In this document: piece by piece, positions 37,545-47,348 of the stretch
Numbering within the stretch: the stretch's first letter is position 1
How the letters are laid out: each line of letters opens with the position of its first letter
Assembly: GCF_049243985.1 (NCBI RefSeq)
Contig: NC_135377.1
Span: forward strand, 33,743,255 to 33,807,254
From: Paroedura picta
Lineage: Eukaryota; Chordata; Lepidosauria; Squamata; Gekkonidae
Reading direction: 5' to 3'
Length of the DNA: 64,000 nt
Notes under the pieces: model-generated
Databases searched by the model: none
Told to the model about the DNA's origin: nothing
What the model saw: only the letters and a program-made list of their open reading frames with translations
Program-made: the position numbers and the translations under genes

Positions 37545-37735
37545 ATACCAAAGGTTTAACATGCAGGAGGTCCCAGGCTCAGTCTCCAGCCTCACCAGGC
37601 AAAAGGACCAGGCTGTAGGTGGTATGAAAGACCTCTCTGCCTGAGACTGATGGAGAGCTGCTGCCAGTCTGAGCAGATGTTACTGACATTGATGGACCAG
37701 TTGCCTGACTCAGTATAAGGCAGCTTTGAGTATGA
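37545..37735 (+). mobile_element. tRNA-derived SINE, 3' two-thirds
   Basis: AACATGCAGGAGGTCCCAGG contains the B-box region. GGAGAGCTGCTGCCAGTCTG, GACATTGATGGACCAGTTGC and CTGACTCAGTATAAGGCAGC follow in the order of a common squamate tRNA SINE. A second copy of its head lies at 37975-38090. Confidence 0.8.
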
Positions 37736-37974
37736 AATGAATGGAAAAGCATCGCAACAATATCAGGATTCTTTGCCTATTAATTTCCTAATCATCCCAT
37801 GAAGTAAATGCTCCCCTTAGCATGAGACCTAAATAAGTTTATAAGAAAATATCAGGATTTGATCCTAAATCTTGCATTGTGAGACATCCCTGAGCCGTCT
37901 TTTGGGTTCAGAATTTTAATGTTGTTATGGGCCTGGGTTTCCTAAGGTGCTCATTCTCTTTGGGGGCCTGGTGC

Positions 37975-38090
37975 ACTGGCCATGGCTCACTGGTTGAGCA
38001 TCTTCTTGCTTTGCAGGAGATCCTAGGGTCAGCCTCCATCCCCTCCAGTTAAACAGGCCCAGGAAGTAGGTGAAAGCCCTCCGCGTGAGA
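37975..38090 (+). mobile_element. tRNA-derived SINE, 5' part
   Basis: The head TGGCTCACTGGTTGAGCATC is followed by TTGCTTTGCAGGAGATCCTAGG and CTCCAGTTAAACAGGCCCAGGAAGTAGGTGAAAG. It is the 5' counterpart of the family at 37545. It ends just before CpG island A. Confidence 0.75.
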
Positions 38091-38169
38091 GGGTGCACAC
38101 GGAAGGCCACACCATGCTTGGAAGGCCCATAGGCACCCTTCTGGGTCTGTATACATTAAATGGGGGGGG

Positions 38170-38880
38170 GGGGACTAGGCAGAGTTGGTCCCAAAAGCTT
38201 TGTCCATTTCCGTTCTGATGTCCCTTCGAGGCAGCCATTCTCCGAGCCCACGGATCCTTTCTTGGAGGGGAAAGCATGAAACTCTGCCTGCCCTCCGTGA
38301 GTTCACGGGCCAGGGCCACTGGAGCTCCCGAGCCCTCGCTCCTGTTCCCGGCTTCCCTTGAGCGCCGACCGCGTGTCCTCCGCGCCTCTCGCCGTGAAAT
38401 GTCCCCGGGCTGCCCGTCGCGCTGCCCCCGGCCTGCGGGAATGCGGCACGGCTGCCTGACGTCACCCCCGCCCGTCGGCGCCTCGCTTGCAGGGCGGGAC
38501 GAGGACGGCGCAGCGCCGCGCTGCCTGTTTGCTCCTCGGTGGCTCTGCGGGTCGTCGCTCTGGTCCTGGCTGGGCGCCGGCCCGCAGATTCTTGTGGCGA
38601 TGCTCCGCAGCAGAGGGCGCCACCGCCTCGTTAAGGCCCCTGGTCTTTTCCGGAGCCGCGTTGCAAAGTACAAAGCAAGACGCCCCGCCCCCTGCCCCGG
38701 TTGCAGCAGCAGCAGCAGCGCTTCGTTGCCGCAGCTCAAGGGCAAAACTGTCTTCCCAGCAATTCCGGGAGGCTTTCCTCCTGATTAAGAAAGGCATAAT
38801 CGGAGCGCTTCTGAGTGGAGAGGGGGCCTCCGGGGCACATCTTCCCCCTCGCCTCCCAGTGGGGGGCCTTGATTGAGATG
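38170..38880. promoter_or_regulatory. detached CpG island A
   Basis: A 0.7-kb CpG-dense island lies 3 kb beyond the 3' side of the microRNA. It contains a full CRE (TGACGTCA) at 38457-38464, a CTCF-like site at 38605-38623 and a (CAG)n tract near 38702. Overlapping frames on both strands (for example a minus frame beginning MPFLIRRKASRN near 38797) match no family I know. It may be the promoter of an unrecognised non-coding transcript. Confidence 0.55.
38605..38623 (+). promoter_or_regulatory. CTCF-like motif in CpG island A
   Basis: CCGCAGCAGAGGGCGCCAC matches the CTCF core CAGNAGRGGGCGC and agrees less well at its 5' part. It lies in an unmethylated-looking island beside the microRNA domain, a plausible boundary position. 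Confidence 0.4.
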
Positions 38881-39179
38881 GGATAGACGATTAGACCGCA
38901 CCAGGGGGAAATAGCTGAGAATAGGATTTGACTCCCGTGTTCAAAGCTAGAAGAAAGGTGCTGAATGTTCAACTTGACAGTAGCAAAACAAAGGGTCCTA
39001 ATTATTTCAGACCCAGGGGGGGGGGGAAAGAAAAACCACTGGATGAATTTCCCCCCATCTCTGGTTCATACCCACAACAGAAAGACATTTCGAGACTGTG
39101 TAGAGGATTTACAGAGAAAGCACAGGGCCCTCTTCCCTAGCAAAGATCAGGAGGCGGCCGTGATTAACAGTGTCTGCTC

Positions 39180-39560
39180 CTTTCGTAGCTCCTCTAATTA
39201 AAACCATTTCAATACAGGCCACTCCGAGCAAAACAGAGCAAATTGATTCCAACTGACATCACATGGCTACTCACACGCTGCACATAGCAACCTGCGCCTA
39301 AATTGTTCACATTAATGTCATAGCGCATTAGCACACTTCAAAGGCTTCCACATAATTCCAGAGAAATGCCGAACGCCTGAAGTCTTTCTTGTCCCTATCT
39401 TGGTTATTATTGGGGCGCTTTAGTCTCTGTGATGTTGTCTGCTGTCCGCTATGGATGCTACATCGCTACAGATGACATTTCTTTCTCGCCCATTCACCAG
39501 TATGCATATGTTCCCTGTGACTGTTGGGATAATTGCAGCCCTGGACGATTACTTCCCAGT
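39180..39560. promoter_or_regulatory. candidate conserved non-coding element
   Basis: This single-copy-looking stretch is rich in developmental factor motifs: CTAATTA (39193), TTCAAAGG (39337) and ATGCATAT (39502). It lies between CpG island A and the microRNA and has no repeat similarity that I can see. Only a cross-species alignment would confirm it. Confidence 0.25.
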
Positions 39561-41211
39561 AGTCTCTGCCTTTCGTTCAAATACACTGGATGTTCACAAC
39601 CAAAATCTTGTGGCTTGAGGTCTGGAAATGGAGGTAATAAGTCACGCTGGTTCTTCAGCAAGGCTGAAATGCTTCCCGTGTTGCCTCTCTTCTGATGAAA
39701 TTAATTCAAAGGAGGTGAGGCTGCAGTTTACAATTCCACGGCAAGAGCGCTGTGAACCTAAAAGGGTTTGCTTACAAAATCAGGAGTGGCCAAGGAAACA
39801 GGAGGGGATTTCTAGGGTGGAGGGGTAAAAATATGACCGATGCAATCTGCCCTCCTAGTGAGCTAGGTGAATTGCTTTGGACGTGTTGCTATGCACAGCA
39901 TGGCTTTCTGAACACCAGGCTAAATTGCTTAAGATGGTGTGCTTTGCTCGTCTGATCCATGACCTCTTTAATCCAGAGTCGTTTAGAGAAGTCAGTGGGG
40001 CCTGCTCCAGAGAAAATGGGAAATGCATTACAGTTCCCTTGAATTAGTCTATTCTTCATACATTTGATTGGGATCAACTGATGTCCATGTGATTTCGCAC
40101 GGGAAATTCTTTAATAAGAGAAGCACCTAGAAAACAATAAAAATGATCTGGATTTACTTCTGAGCAGATTGTGCAGAGGACTGGTGACCCAATGCATGTG
40201 TTAGTTGACTGCAGTGGAAGTTGGCAGAGAGTAGATTCAACAGGAGCAAGGAAAATGCCCAGGCTGGTTTTGTGAGATAGGCCCTATTTCCTTTTAATAC
40301 AGTTTTCCTCTTCCCTACCAACAAACTAGGTCCCCAGCTGTGCTGCAGAATCAGGAATTTGCAGTGTTCTGGTTCAGATACTAGGCGGGTGGGCGCTAAT
40401 CCGCTTTACTGTATTTTAATCCAGATTAAAGAACAGTGTCCTAGAGGCACCTGGCCTTCCATTACCTGATAGTTTATGTAACTGGAGTTTCAGTGTCTGT
40501 CCCCCACCCCATTTCCAGCAATAGGCTGGACACTGAGGCATTGAGCCTGAAGCTAGTGTATTGATCCCAGTCAAAAATAATAAAGGAGGGGGAGCATATA
40601 GGGTGACTACAGGATGATAAAAGGATAAAATGATCATCTGTATTGTTTGGTCAGATGGCGAAGAAAATTTTACTACACCTTGTGAGAAAAGTATGCAGGT
40701 GGGAAGAGTCTCTCTGTTACTTGGCAGGAGGGGCAGTTAGTGTGCGGTAACATCAACCCTGGCAAATGATGGTCTCTCTTGTTCATTTATGGCCGGGCCC
40801 ACTGGAAAGCAAGCTGCTGCACTGTGGGTTATAGCCCCCCCCCCCGGTCCTTCTGTAATGAGGTGCACTACCCATGATGTAAGTAGCTCTTTCTAAAAAA
40901 TATCAACATAATTTTACAGTAGCATTATTAGTAGATTTTATGGGCCTGAAATGCTCAAATTGTTTTTTTCTTAATATCAATTACAAATATTTTATAAATA
41001 TGTAAAATATCCCAAACTGACAACCCTACAGACGCCTGAGATGGATCTCCACCCCATTCCATAACCTGTGTGCCCTTCACTTTAGTAGGCTTCTGACCTC
41101 AGACTATGGTTTACTTCAGAGAGGATTAAATCCTGACACAGATTTGTATCGCCCACTGTAGACTCAATCTATAAGTTTTCCTTAACTAGGCCCCTTAGCG
41201 GGGAAATGGAC

Positions 41212-41232
41212 TTCAGGACCGAGGACAGAGCA
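41212..41232 (+). promoter_or_regulatory. RE1/NRSE-like REST site 3' of miR-124
   Basis: The core TTCAGGACCGAGGACAG fits the 17-position RE1 consensus NTYAGMRCCNNRGMSAG at every constrained position but one (G instead of A/C at position 6). Both half-sites have canonical spacing. It lies 0.65 kb 3' of the hairpin in transcription sense. REST is an established repressor of miR-124 genes, so position and sequence support each other. Binding in this species is inferred. Confidence 0.7.
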
Positions 41233-41579
41233 CAGGTTTCGCTCAGCTCCTCTCAACAGACAAGCGCTGGCTTCTTCGTGCCCTTTGTTTACGCGCGACC
41301 GTAGCGATGGGGCTAAACAAAGAAAGCCGTCAAAAGGTTCGCTCCAGGACTCCCTCCTCCCCGAGGGCTAAACACCCCACCAAGATACCGCTCCATTTCC
41401 AAGTAACACAAACCACGATCTCTTAACTCTCCGTCGCAGCCATCCGGGTCGCTCTGCCAGCGAGCAGCCTGGAGAAGCCGACCTGTCTTCCTGCTTCAAG
41501 GCTGACCGGCTGGCGCCGATGACAGGAGGTGGACATGCAATCAACAAACATAGCGATGCCATACTATGATCAAATGGTG

Positions 41580-41585
41580 TTTATT
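41580..41585 (-). terminator. AATAAA poly(A)-signal candidate
   Basis: A canonical AATAAA hexamer lies on the minus strand, about 290 nt downstream of the 3' end of pre-miR-124. No clear GT-rich downstream element was noted. It is the nearest canonical signal I found past the hairpin. Confidence 0.35.
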
Positions 41586-41882
41586 TCCCTTCTGTCGTCC
41601 TTACATGGTTCAAAAAGAAAAAGTGGGGGTGGGGTGGGGGGGGAGAACCTACCTTCCACTGGAAAGATATTCCGCCGCGACAACCGGTTGGAGCGGACTC
41701 AGGGCGCCCAGATCCCATGGACTCGCCCTTGCTGGGTGCAGCAGAATTTGCATTCCAGTTGCCCTAGGTGCTTGTGGACCGGGGGGGGGGGGAGGGGGGG
41801 CAAGGGAAGGGCGTGGGACCTTTCGGCCGCGTAGGCTTTGGAATAATCCCTTCGTAGACGTTGACTTTAAGCCTCCGCTCTT

Positions 41883-41902
41883 GGCATTCACCGCGTGCCT
41901 TA
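41883..41902 (-). ncRNA. mature miR-124-3p
   Basis: The 20-nt guide strand is an exact match to the canonical miR-124-3p. Its seed AAGGCAC lies at 41901-41895. The next two bases (41882-41881, AA) are included in the 22-nt isoform. No base differs from the form conserved across animals. Confidence 0.97.
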
Positions 41903-41917
41903 ATTGTATGACATTAA

Positions 41918-41939
41918 ATCAAGGTCCGCTGTGAACACG
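41918..41939 (-). ncRNA. miR-124-5p (passenger arm)
   Basis: This 22-nt sequence is identical to the known vertebrate miR-124-5p and sits opposite the 3p arm with the expected offset. It is accumulated at lower levels in other species. Confidence 0.93.
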
Positions 41940-42652
41940 GAGAGACAGAGCCCAGGTTCTCTCCCTCGCCTCGACTCCCTCCCTCCCTCCCTCCTTCTAC
42001 AAACAAGATAGCGAGCGATCTCTTGGAAAAGGGAAGCGGCCGGCTTCTGCCTCTCTTTCTCCTTCCATTCATCCTCCAGGCCTGGCTTTGAATCTGAGGC
42101 CGCTTCCTCCTGGCCCCTCTGCCACGTCCACCGGGCAAAAATCTGCTCCAAGCACGTCTGTCTTGGCCGCCTCCTTCTCCTTAAGCTGCTCTGGTGCGGC
42201 CGGCTCTTTCTCTCGCTACTGAAGGCGGCGGAAGACAGCGCTCAGCCCGGACTGCTCCTGCCCCCATTGGAAGAACCGCCCTTAGCCATTCCTGAGCAGC
42301 AAGGAGCGAGGTTTTAAGCCTCCCCAAATCTTGTCAGTGAACAAAAGGCCTGTATTTCTTTCTCAGAGGCAGAGATTTGCACAAATGAAAGGGGCAGGAT
42401 GCGTGTCGACTTGCTTTGTAAAGCGGAAGACATTAACTCAATAGCACCTGCCTGCTCCCGGGAGAGTTTGGACAGCCCATCTGGTCTGGCTACAGTGACT
42501 GTGCCATAAGAAGGAGGAGGAGGAGGAGGAGGAAGGGGAGACACTCAACAACAGAAACACCGGTTTGGTTTAACTTGACGGCGTTTAAACAGGCGTCCAT
42601 TCAGGATGGTCCCGAGGACAACCGTGCTGGGATGTTTCAGGACCCAGTGTGG

Positions 42653-42899
42653 TCAGTGCATAAAGAAACCGGCCAGAAACCGGAGCAAGTTGACCACTGC
42701 CGGCAGCTCCGAAGCGTCGACTGCCTGCGGATTTGTCAGGTGCTCCGATGCTCCGTTCCGAGCGCCAGGGCGGCGGGTGGGTCGCAGAATGCGGCTGTCC
42801 ACTGACTCAGTGGTGGTGGAGACGGTGAGCACCAGCCCCCCCAGCTGCTGGTAGATGGCGGCCAGCACCTCTCTCGCCCAGCAGGCCTCGCTGATCATC
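42653..42899 (-). other. candidate exon start with an 81-codon open frame
   Basis: A strong minus-strand acceptor (AG at 42901-42900, preceded by a C/T-rich stretch and a possible branch-point CTTTAAC) is followed at once by an ATG (42898) opening 81 codons. The peptide begins MISEACWAREVLAAIYQQLG and ends at a stop just before 42652. Its composition is ordinary, unlike the proline/glycine/arginine-rich frames of the flanking islands. I recognise no protein family. It lies 0.7 kb upstream of pre-miR-124 in the same direction, so it is more likely part of the non-coding host transcript than a conserved gene. A micropeptide cannot be excluded. Confidence 0.3.
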
Positions 42900-43687
42900 C
42901 TAGGAAGGGAAGCAAAGCCAGGAGGTTAAAGGAGGAGAAAACACGGGCGCTCAGTGCTACTGCAAGGGCCTCGGATGGGCAAAAAAGACCATGGTGAACC
43001 GAAGGGGACCTGATGAGGCAAGAAGGAAGAGTGGCCGGGACCGAGGGAAGGCTGGTCTCTCGCCCTGCCCCGCTGGAAGAAAGGGCCAAGCGGACTCTCC
43101 TTTTCTTAAGGCCAGGGAGGCAATCCAAATCGGTCAGCGGCAGTCCTGGCGGGCAAGGAACAGCTCAACAGAGACAAACCGCAGCCCATAGAAACGGCGC
43201 CCTTGACATCCCGTGAACGGCCCAGGAGGATGCACCCAAACTGTGCCAGTCCCCAGATGAAAGGCCCTGCAGAAACCAAAGCGAGCAACCGTGGAAGCAA
43301 TCCGGAATGGCAACTCTCACAAAGTAACACACCTTCGAGACTTTGTAACGGCCCCTTTCCAATCGCCCCTCACCTTAAAAAAAAAAAAAGGGGGGGGAGA
43401 AGCCACTGGCAAGGGTTAACTCCCTAAACACCACCCCTGAGCGCCCCTCCCCCCCAAACACAACCTGGTGAAGAATATCCATCGATCACAACCAAACCTT
43501 CACCGAGCTGCTCTCTCCGGATGCGGGGGGGGGGGGGAGGCAGGTGAGAGGTGGAGGGGGGGGGGTCCGGAGCTGTCCGGTCAACGTGTGCGCGCTCCTC
43601 GCCGGCTGCTCCAGAATTAGGGATCAACAGCTCTCCAGCCCAACGAATAAGGCAGCTGTCTCCGTGCGAGAGGATTACCCGGGCTGA

Positions 43688-43695
43688 TGACGTCA
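43688..43695. promoter_or_regulatory. full palindromic CRE (TGACGTCA)
   Basis: A perfect 8-bp CREB/ATF site lies in island B, 1.8 kb upstream of pre-miR-124 in transcription sense. Full CREs in CpG islands are typical of CREB-bound promoters. Use here is inferred. Confidence 0.5.
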
Positions 43696-44234
43696 CCGGG
43701 AAGGCAGATGTTGTTCCCAAAGTCCTGCTCCTCGCCCCGCGTCCTTGAGAGCGGCGGCGGCAGGGCGAAGGCCAGGCAGAAGCGAGCACGGCTTCCTCGA
43801 AAGGTTCCCTCCGCGGCCAGCCCTCTACGACCTTCAGTCCCCGGCTCTCCCCGGCCGACGCCTCGGCTCCTCCCCCACTGCCAACCCAAGTGGGGCCAAC
43901 TGTGGGCACGGGCTCTGGCACCAAGCAAGCGCCCCATGGGGGCAGAAGCCCTGCCCAGCAGAGGGGCTGGACGGCCCCCAGCAGGCGCCCCAGGTCCCAG
44001 CCCCTCGCTGCGCTCCGTAGCCCCGACACGTCTGCCTGGACCGGCAGCAGACAGCGGAGTGCGGCGCCGGGCTCCAGGCTCCGTGGCCCCCTCCCCGCCC
44101 TTGCCACGGGAACGGGTTTGCTCTAAATACTCCCGACGCAGGAGAGAGGAGGGGGCAAGGAGGGGGCAGGCTTGCTCGCTCACTCGCAGCGAAGCTAAGC
44201 TGGCATTATGTAAAAGCCGGTCCCTCCTTGGTGG

Positions 44235-44266
44235 GGCGGGGCGGCGGGGCGGGGTTGGGCGGGGGA
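44235..44266 (+). promoter_or_regulatory. GC-box cluster (Sp1/KLF)
   Basis: Tandem GGGGCGGGGC-type boxes occur next to each other in island B. This arrangement is characteristic of TATA-less CpG promoters. Direction cannot be told from GC boxes alone. Confidence 0.5.
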
Positions 44267-45779
44267 GAACATGGTGCTGCAGTGCACGGCCAGCCGCGGT
44301 AGAGCCTCCCGGCCATGGGCAGAGACTGCAGGACGCCCTGCTCTGGTCAAATCCACCCCCCCCCCGCCGCCTGTGGACCTGGAGCAAGCCGATGTCCTCG
44401 GGGCTACTGCCGCCCGCTCTGCCCGCTCCTCCTTGGCCGACTCCTGCCAAGAGCCCGGCCAGCCCATCCCCAGGCCCGTCCCTATCGGCCTGCGCCTGAG
44501 GCCAGGCAACGTTCCCACCGCCTCATCCCCACGAGAAAGCGACTCCACGCGAGTTCGGTTGCCTCTGATCTCAGGCAAGGGGGATCCCAGGGGGTCGCTG
44601 GAAACTCGCCACCTAATTCTTACGGTGACCCACCATGGCCCGCCGAGGAAGTAGGCAGCACAGCAAACAATCACAACGGCATCGAAATCCGCCCTCACCA
44701 CGGACATGCCGGGGAGAGGAAACACCTGCGCAAAGCACCGAGGAGTCCACGGTGGAAAGCCCTCAACTATCTACCCTAGAGGGACTCAAGAGCCGGTGAG
44801 AGCCGCCCTGTGCCTCCCTCAACCAGCCGCTTTGTGAATCAAACCAGAAGCCCAAAGAATCAAGGGCTGTCGAGGGCACCGATCCAGAAAGCAAGAAGGG
44901 CACCACGGGGTGGGGGGGACAGGCCGGGCTCCTCCCTGAGAATGACTTCTCTGCCATTTATTGCAACCAGGGCTGAAGGAGAAGCCTTTCCTAATGCCTG
45001 GGCCGAAGGCCTTTGCTCCCTCGGCTGCGGCGACCAGTCCATGAAACGGGGGAGGAGGGGAGTTGATGCGACCTCTTTGCGCGGGTGAAGAAGGCTTGGG
45101 GAGGACTCCAAAGGTCTTTTGGAAAAGAGCCCCCCCCCCCGTCAATTAGCAGCGTAATTAAAAGGGATGGGAAATGGGATCTGCCTTTGAGTCTCCCTGG
45201 ATGACTCATCAGCTCAGCCTCTTGGGAGCCCACCCGGGTCCAAACGCAACTCCCGCATCCCCAGCCCAAAGAAGAGATCCCGAGTACAGGGGCGGGAAGG
45301 AGCGGCTCCAGATATCGAGATGGTGGCTCTTCTATGGACCGGGTCTCAGTTCTCTTGGTCGGGGGCAGCCTTCCAACTGGAGAAGCTGCCCGCTGATCCA
45401 GTCAGTTCTAGGTATCCGAGGTTCACTTCTCTCGCGAAATAACTTCCCTTTTGTCCCCTAATGTGAGCACGGTGCACCCACGACCCAGAGGCTGGAGTGA
45501 CGTTGACACTTTTGTCTCTAGCAAGTGAAAGAACCGTGCACAGTATTATCACATCGCTAGGAAATGTATCCTGAACGGTTCCGTCTGCAGGAAAAGAAAT
45601 GCAGATTTTTTTTGCAGCCTTTGATGAAATATACAGCTGCATGAGACGGGAGGGGAGGACCAAGCAAGGTAGCCGAATGTGCAGACAGCCAAATGTGAAT
45701 GCAACTGCGTTCTCAGAATGAGAACCTTCCAGTGGAGAAGAGCCCAAAACGTTATTCTAGAGAGTCAATTCCCGTTTTA

Positions 45780-46045
45780 ACATCCGTTCGCTGTCCATGG
45801 TTTTGATTTCTCCGTCGGCGAGGACTAGAGAGTTTCCTACGCAAGAATCATGGTGCATGTCTCAGTTGCGACTCTTTGCTTTTAACAGGCCATCCAATGG
45901 CGAAATAAATCCAAGACATCTCCAAGGAAGGTCTTCTTTCCTTTAAAGAAAACGGGCTCTTTTATTCCATCCACTGTGGTGCTCTTAGCCAATGGATACT
46001 TTTTGTTTACTTGCTGCTGCTGCTGCTTTCAATGGCCAAGCAGGG
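45780..46045. promoter_or_regulatory. CCAAT/FOX-motif-rich gap between CpG islands
   Basis: This 265-bp stretch is not GC-rich and not a recognised repeat. It contains the second RE1-like site, three CAATGG/CCAAT-type boxes (near 45895, 45992 and 46031) and TGTTTACTTG, a forkhead-type site near 46005. Motif density and lack of repeats suggest a conserved regulatory element. That is inference. Confidence 0.35.
45787..45807 (-). promoter_or_regulatory. second RE1/NRSE-like site 5' of miR-124
   Basis: Read on the minus strand, ATCAAAACCATGGACAG fits the 17-position RE1 consensus with one deviation (A instead of G at position 5). It lies about 3.85 kb upstream of the hairpin in transcription sense, in the gap between the two large CpG islands. 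The right half-site CCATGGACAGCG is nearly canonical and the left half is weaker. Confidence 0.5.
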
Positions 46046-47330
46046 CATGTTTCACGAATCACACCTCCTTTTAGGAAAGGCGGTTAAATCACGAAATGGA
46101 GTTCAATGAGATGCAGGAGGGGTCGGCATTGCGAAGCCAACACACGCACGGCCTCCGAGCCAAAGACCCCTTTCGCCCCCCTCCTATTGGGGGAGAGCTG
46201 GTTTGCAGCCTTCACAGACCATCGGCGTTTCCACTTAGCCCCAGAGGCAAGAGACACCCCCCCCCCAGCATAGAAGGGCAGGAGCGGTGGGCGCGGCGGG
46301 GGAAAGGGCGCCGAGAGCCGTTCCTATCCCAAGAGAAACCGCCGAAAGTCTTCTCCGATGCCATCTCGAGAGCGGCGAAACCACTCCTGACAATCGCCCC
46401 CCCCCCACACACACACGCGTTTCGCCGACCAGGCGCTTCTTATTCCGGGCTGGCGCTGGCCCAACTTTGGCCCCTTCCTCCCCCCCCCCCCTGCGCCCGA
46501 ACAATGCCCTTTGTCCTCTGCACTCGGCCACTGGCGGCGGGTCCCAAAGGCAGCCCTGGCGGCGGGCAGGGAGAGAGGGAGGGAGGGTGGGGGGAGGGGG
46601 GTCTCGCTTCCAGCTGCTGCTCCCCACAGCCACGCCATCGGCGGATGCAGAGCGAGGGAGGAAGGGGGAAAGAGCCTGCCGTCCTGGGCCCCGAGCCCAA
46701 GGTGCGGCGGATGCCTCTGCCCCGCTTCCCGCAAGGCAGCCCTGGAGGAGGACGGAGACACGCGGCTCACTACTGCGGTGGGCGGGTCGAGCAAGGCGGC
46801 GAGCAGAGACAGCGGCGACCACCGGCGCCGGCCCCACAGCGCGGGCCAAAAGCTCTCCGGCGCTGGAGGCTGCTCGAAAGGGGGATCCGAGTCCTCCCCC
46901 CCCCCCCGCCGCTCCCACTCGCCCTCGCTGGCGGAAGCAGCCGGCCTCCTCCAGCACAATGGCCTCGCCATCTTCCTCGGGCAGCCCCGCACAAAGCCGC
47001 GCCGCGCTGCTTCAGCCCCACACAAAGGAAGGCCCGTTGGAATGCCCCCGCCCCCGCCCCAACCCACCCCCAGCCGGGGCTCGCAGGCACGGAGGCGGCC
47101 ACTGCGCGTAGCCCGTCGGAGAGCACCGAGGCCCCCTGCCGCCGATGCCTCCCGCCCTTGCCAGTCGCAGCAGCCAGGCCAGCCATGGACCCCCCCCCCC
47201 CGTCCATTCGCCCACCCGCCCGCCTGCTCGCTCAGGGGTCACAGCCCCGCAACCGCCCGGCCTCTTGCTGCTCCCCGCGCCGTTCTCTGCCCCCCCCCGG
47301 CCAACCTAGCCCACCCAGACAAGCGACGGG

Positions 47331-47348
47331 ACTCACCGCGGCACGGCC
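47331..47348 (-). promoter_or_regulatory. candidate first-exon splice donor
   Basis: The minus-strand sequence GGCCGTGCCGCG|GTGAGT is a near-consensus 5' splice site in the centre of the densest CpG island. It faces pre-miR-124, 5.4 kb away. An ATG with a fair context (CCCAATGG) lies 14 nt upstream. No coding continuation was found, so a non-coding first exon is the preferred reading. Confidence 0.4.

Larger units (their letters stand above)
41871..41953 (-). ncRNA. MIR124-2: pre-miR-124 hairpin, mir-124-2 orthologue
   Basis: On the minus strand this segment folds into a miR-124 precursor. The 3' arm carries UAAGGCACGCGGUGAAUGCC at 41902-41883, identical to miR-124-3p. The 5' arm carries the miR-124-5p sequence starting CGUGUUCACAGCGG at 41939-41918. 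Lower-stem pairing extends to about 41871 and 41953. From memory, the loop AUGUCAUACAAUU and the 3' flank CCAAGAGCGGAG match vertebrate mir-124-2. mir-124-1 has a longer loop with UCCAUAC, and mir-124-3 has UCUAUAC. miR-124 is the dominant neuronal microRNA of bilaterians. It acts in Argonaute complexes in the cytoplasm to repress non-neuronal mRNAs such as PTBP1 and SCP1/CTDSP1, and REST represses its genes in non-neuronal cells. The surrounding CpG-rich DNA and RE1-like sites fit that regulation. Identity as miR-124 is near certain. The paralogue call rests on loop and flank and is slightly less sure. Confidence 0.97.
41200..45300. promoter_or_regulatory. CpG-rich island B, containing miR-124-2
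   Basis: GC-rich and CpG-dense DNA spans the microRNA and continues upstream of it. The densest parts are 42.1-42.9 kb and 43.5-44.6 kb. Long open frames occur here on both strands. They are proline/arginine/glycine-rich and have no recognisable domain, as expected when stop codons are rare. Apart from homopolymer runs, I found no interspersed repeats. Promoter or enhancer function for the microRNA host is inferred. Confidence 0.75.

Noticed and set aside
38029-38797. Frames of 238, 170 and 129 codons in CpG island A, including one beginning MPFLIRRK that recalls a SNAG-domain start
   Set aside because: The resemblance stops after a few residues, no zinc fingers follow, and all three frames overlap. 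A SNAG protein gene is not supported.
41871-41953. Assignment of the microRNA to mir-124-1 or mir-124-3
   Set aside because: The loop reads AUGUCAUACAA and the flank CCAAGAGCGGAG, which from memory fit mir-124-2. mir-124-1 has a longer loop and mir-124-3 has UCUAUAC.
43424-44725. Long frames on both strands in CpG island B (up to 277 codons)
   Set aside because: Low-complexity, mutually overlapping, no recognisable family. They are explained by base composition.
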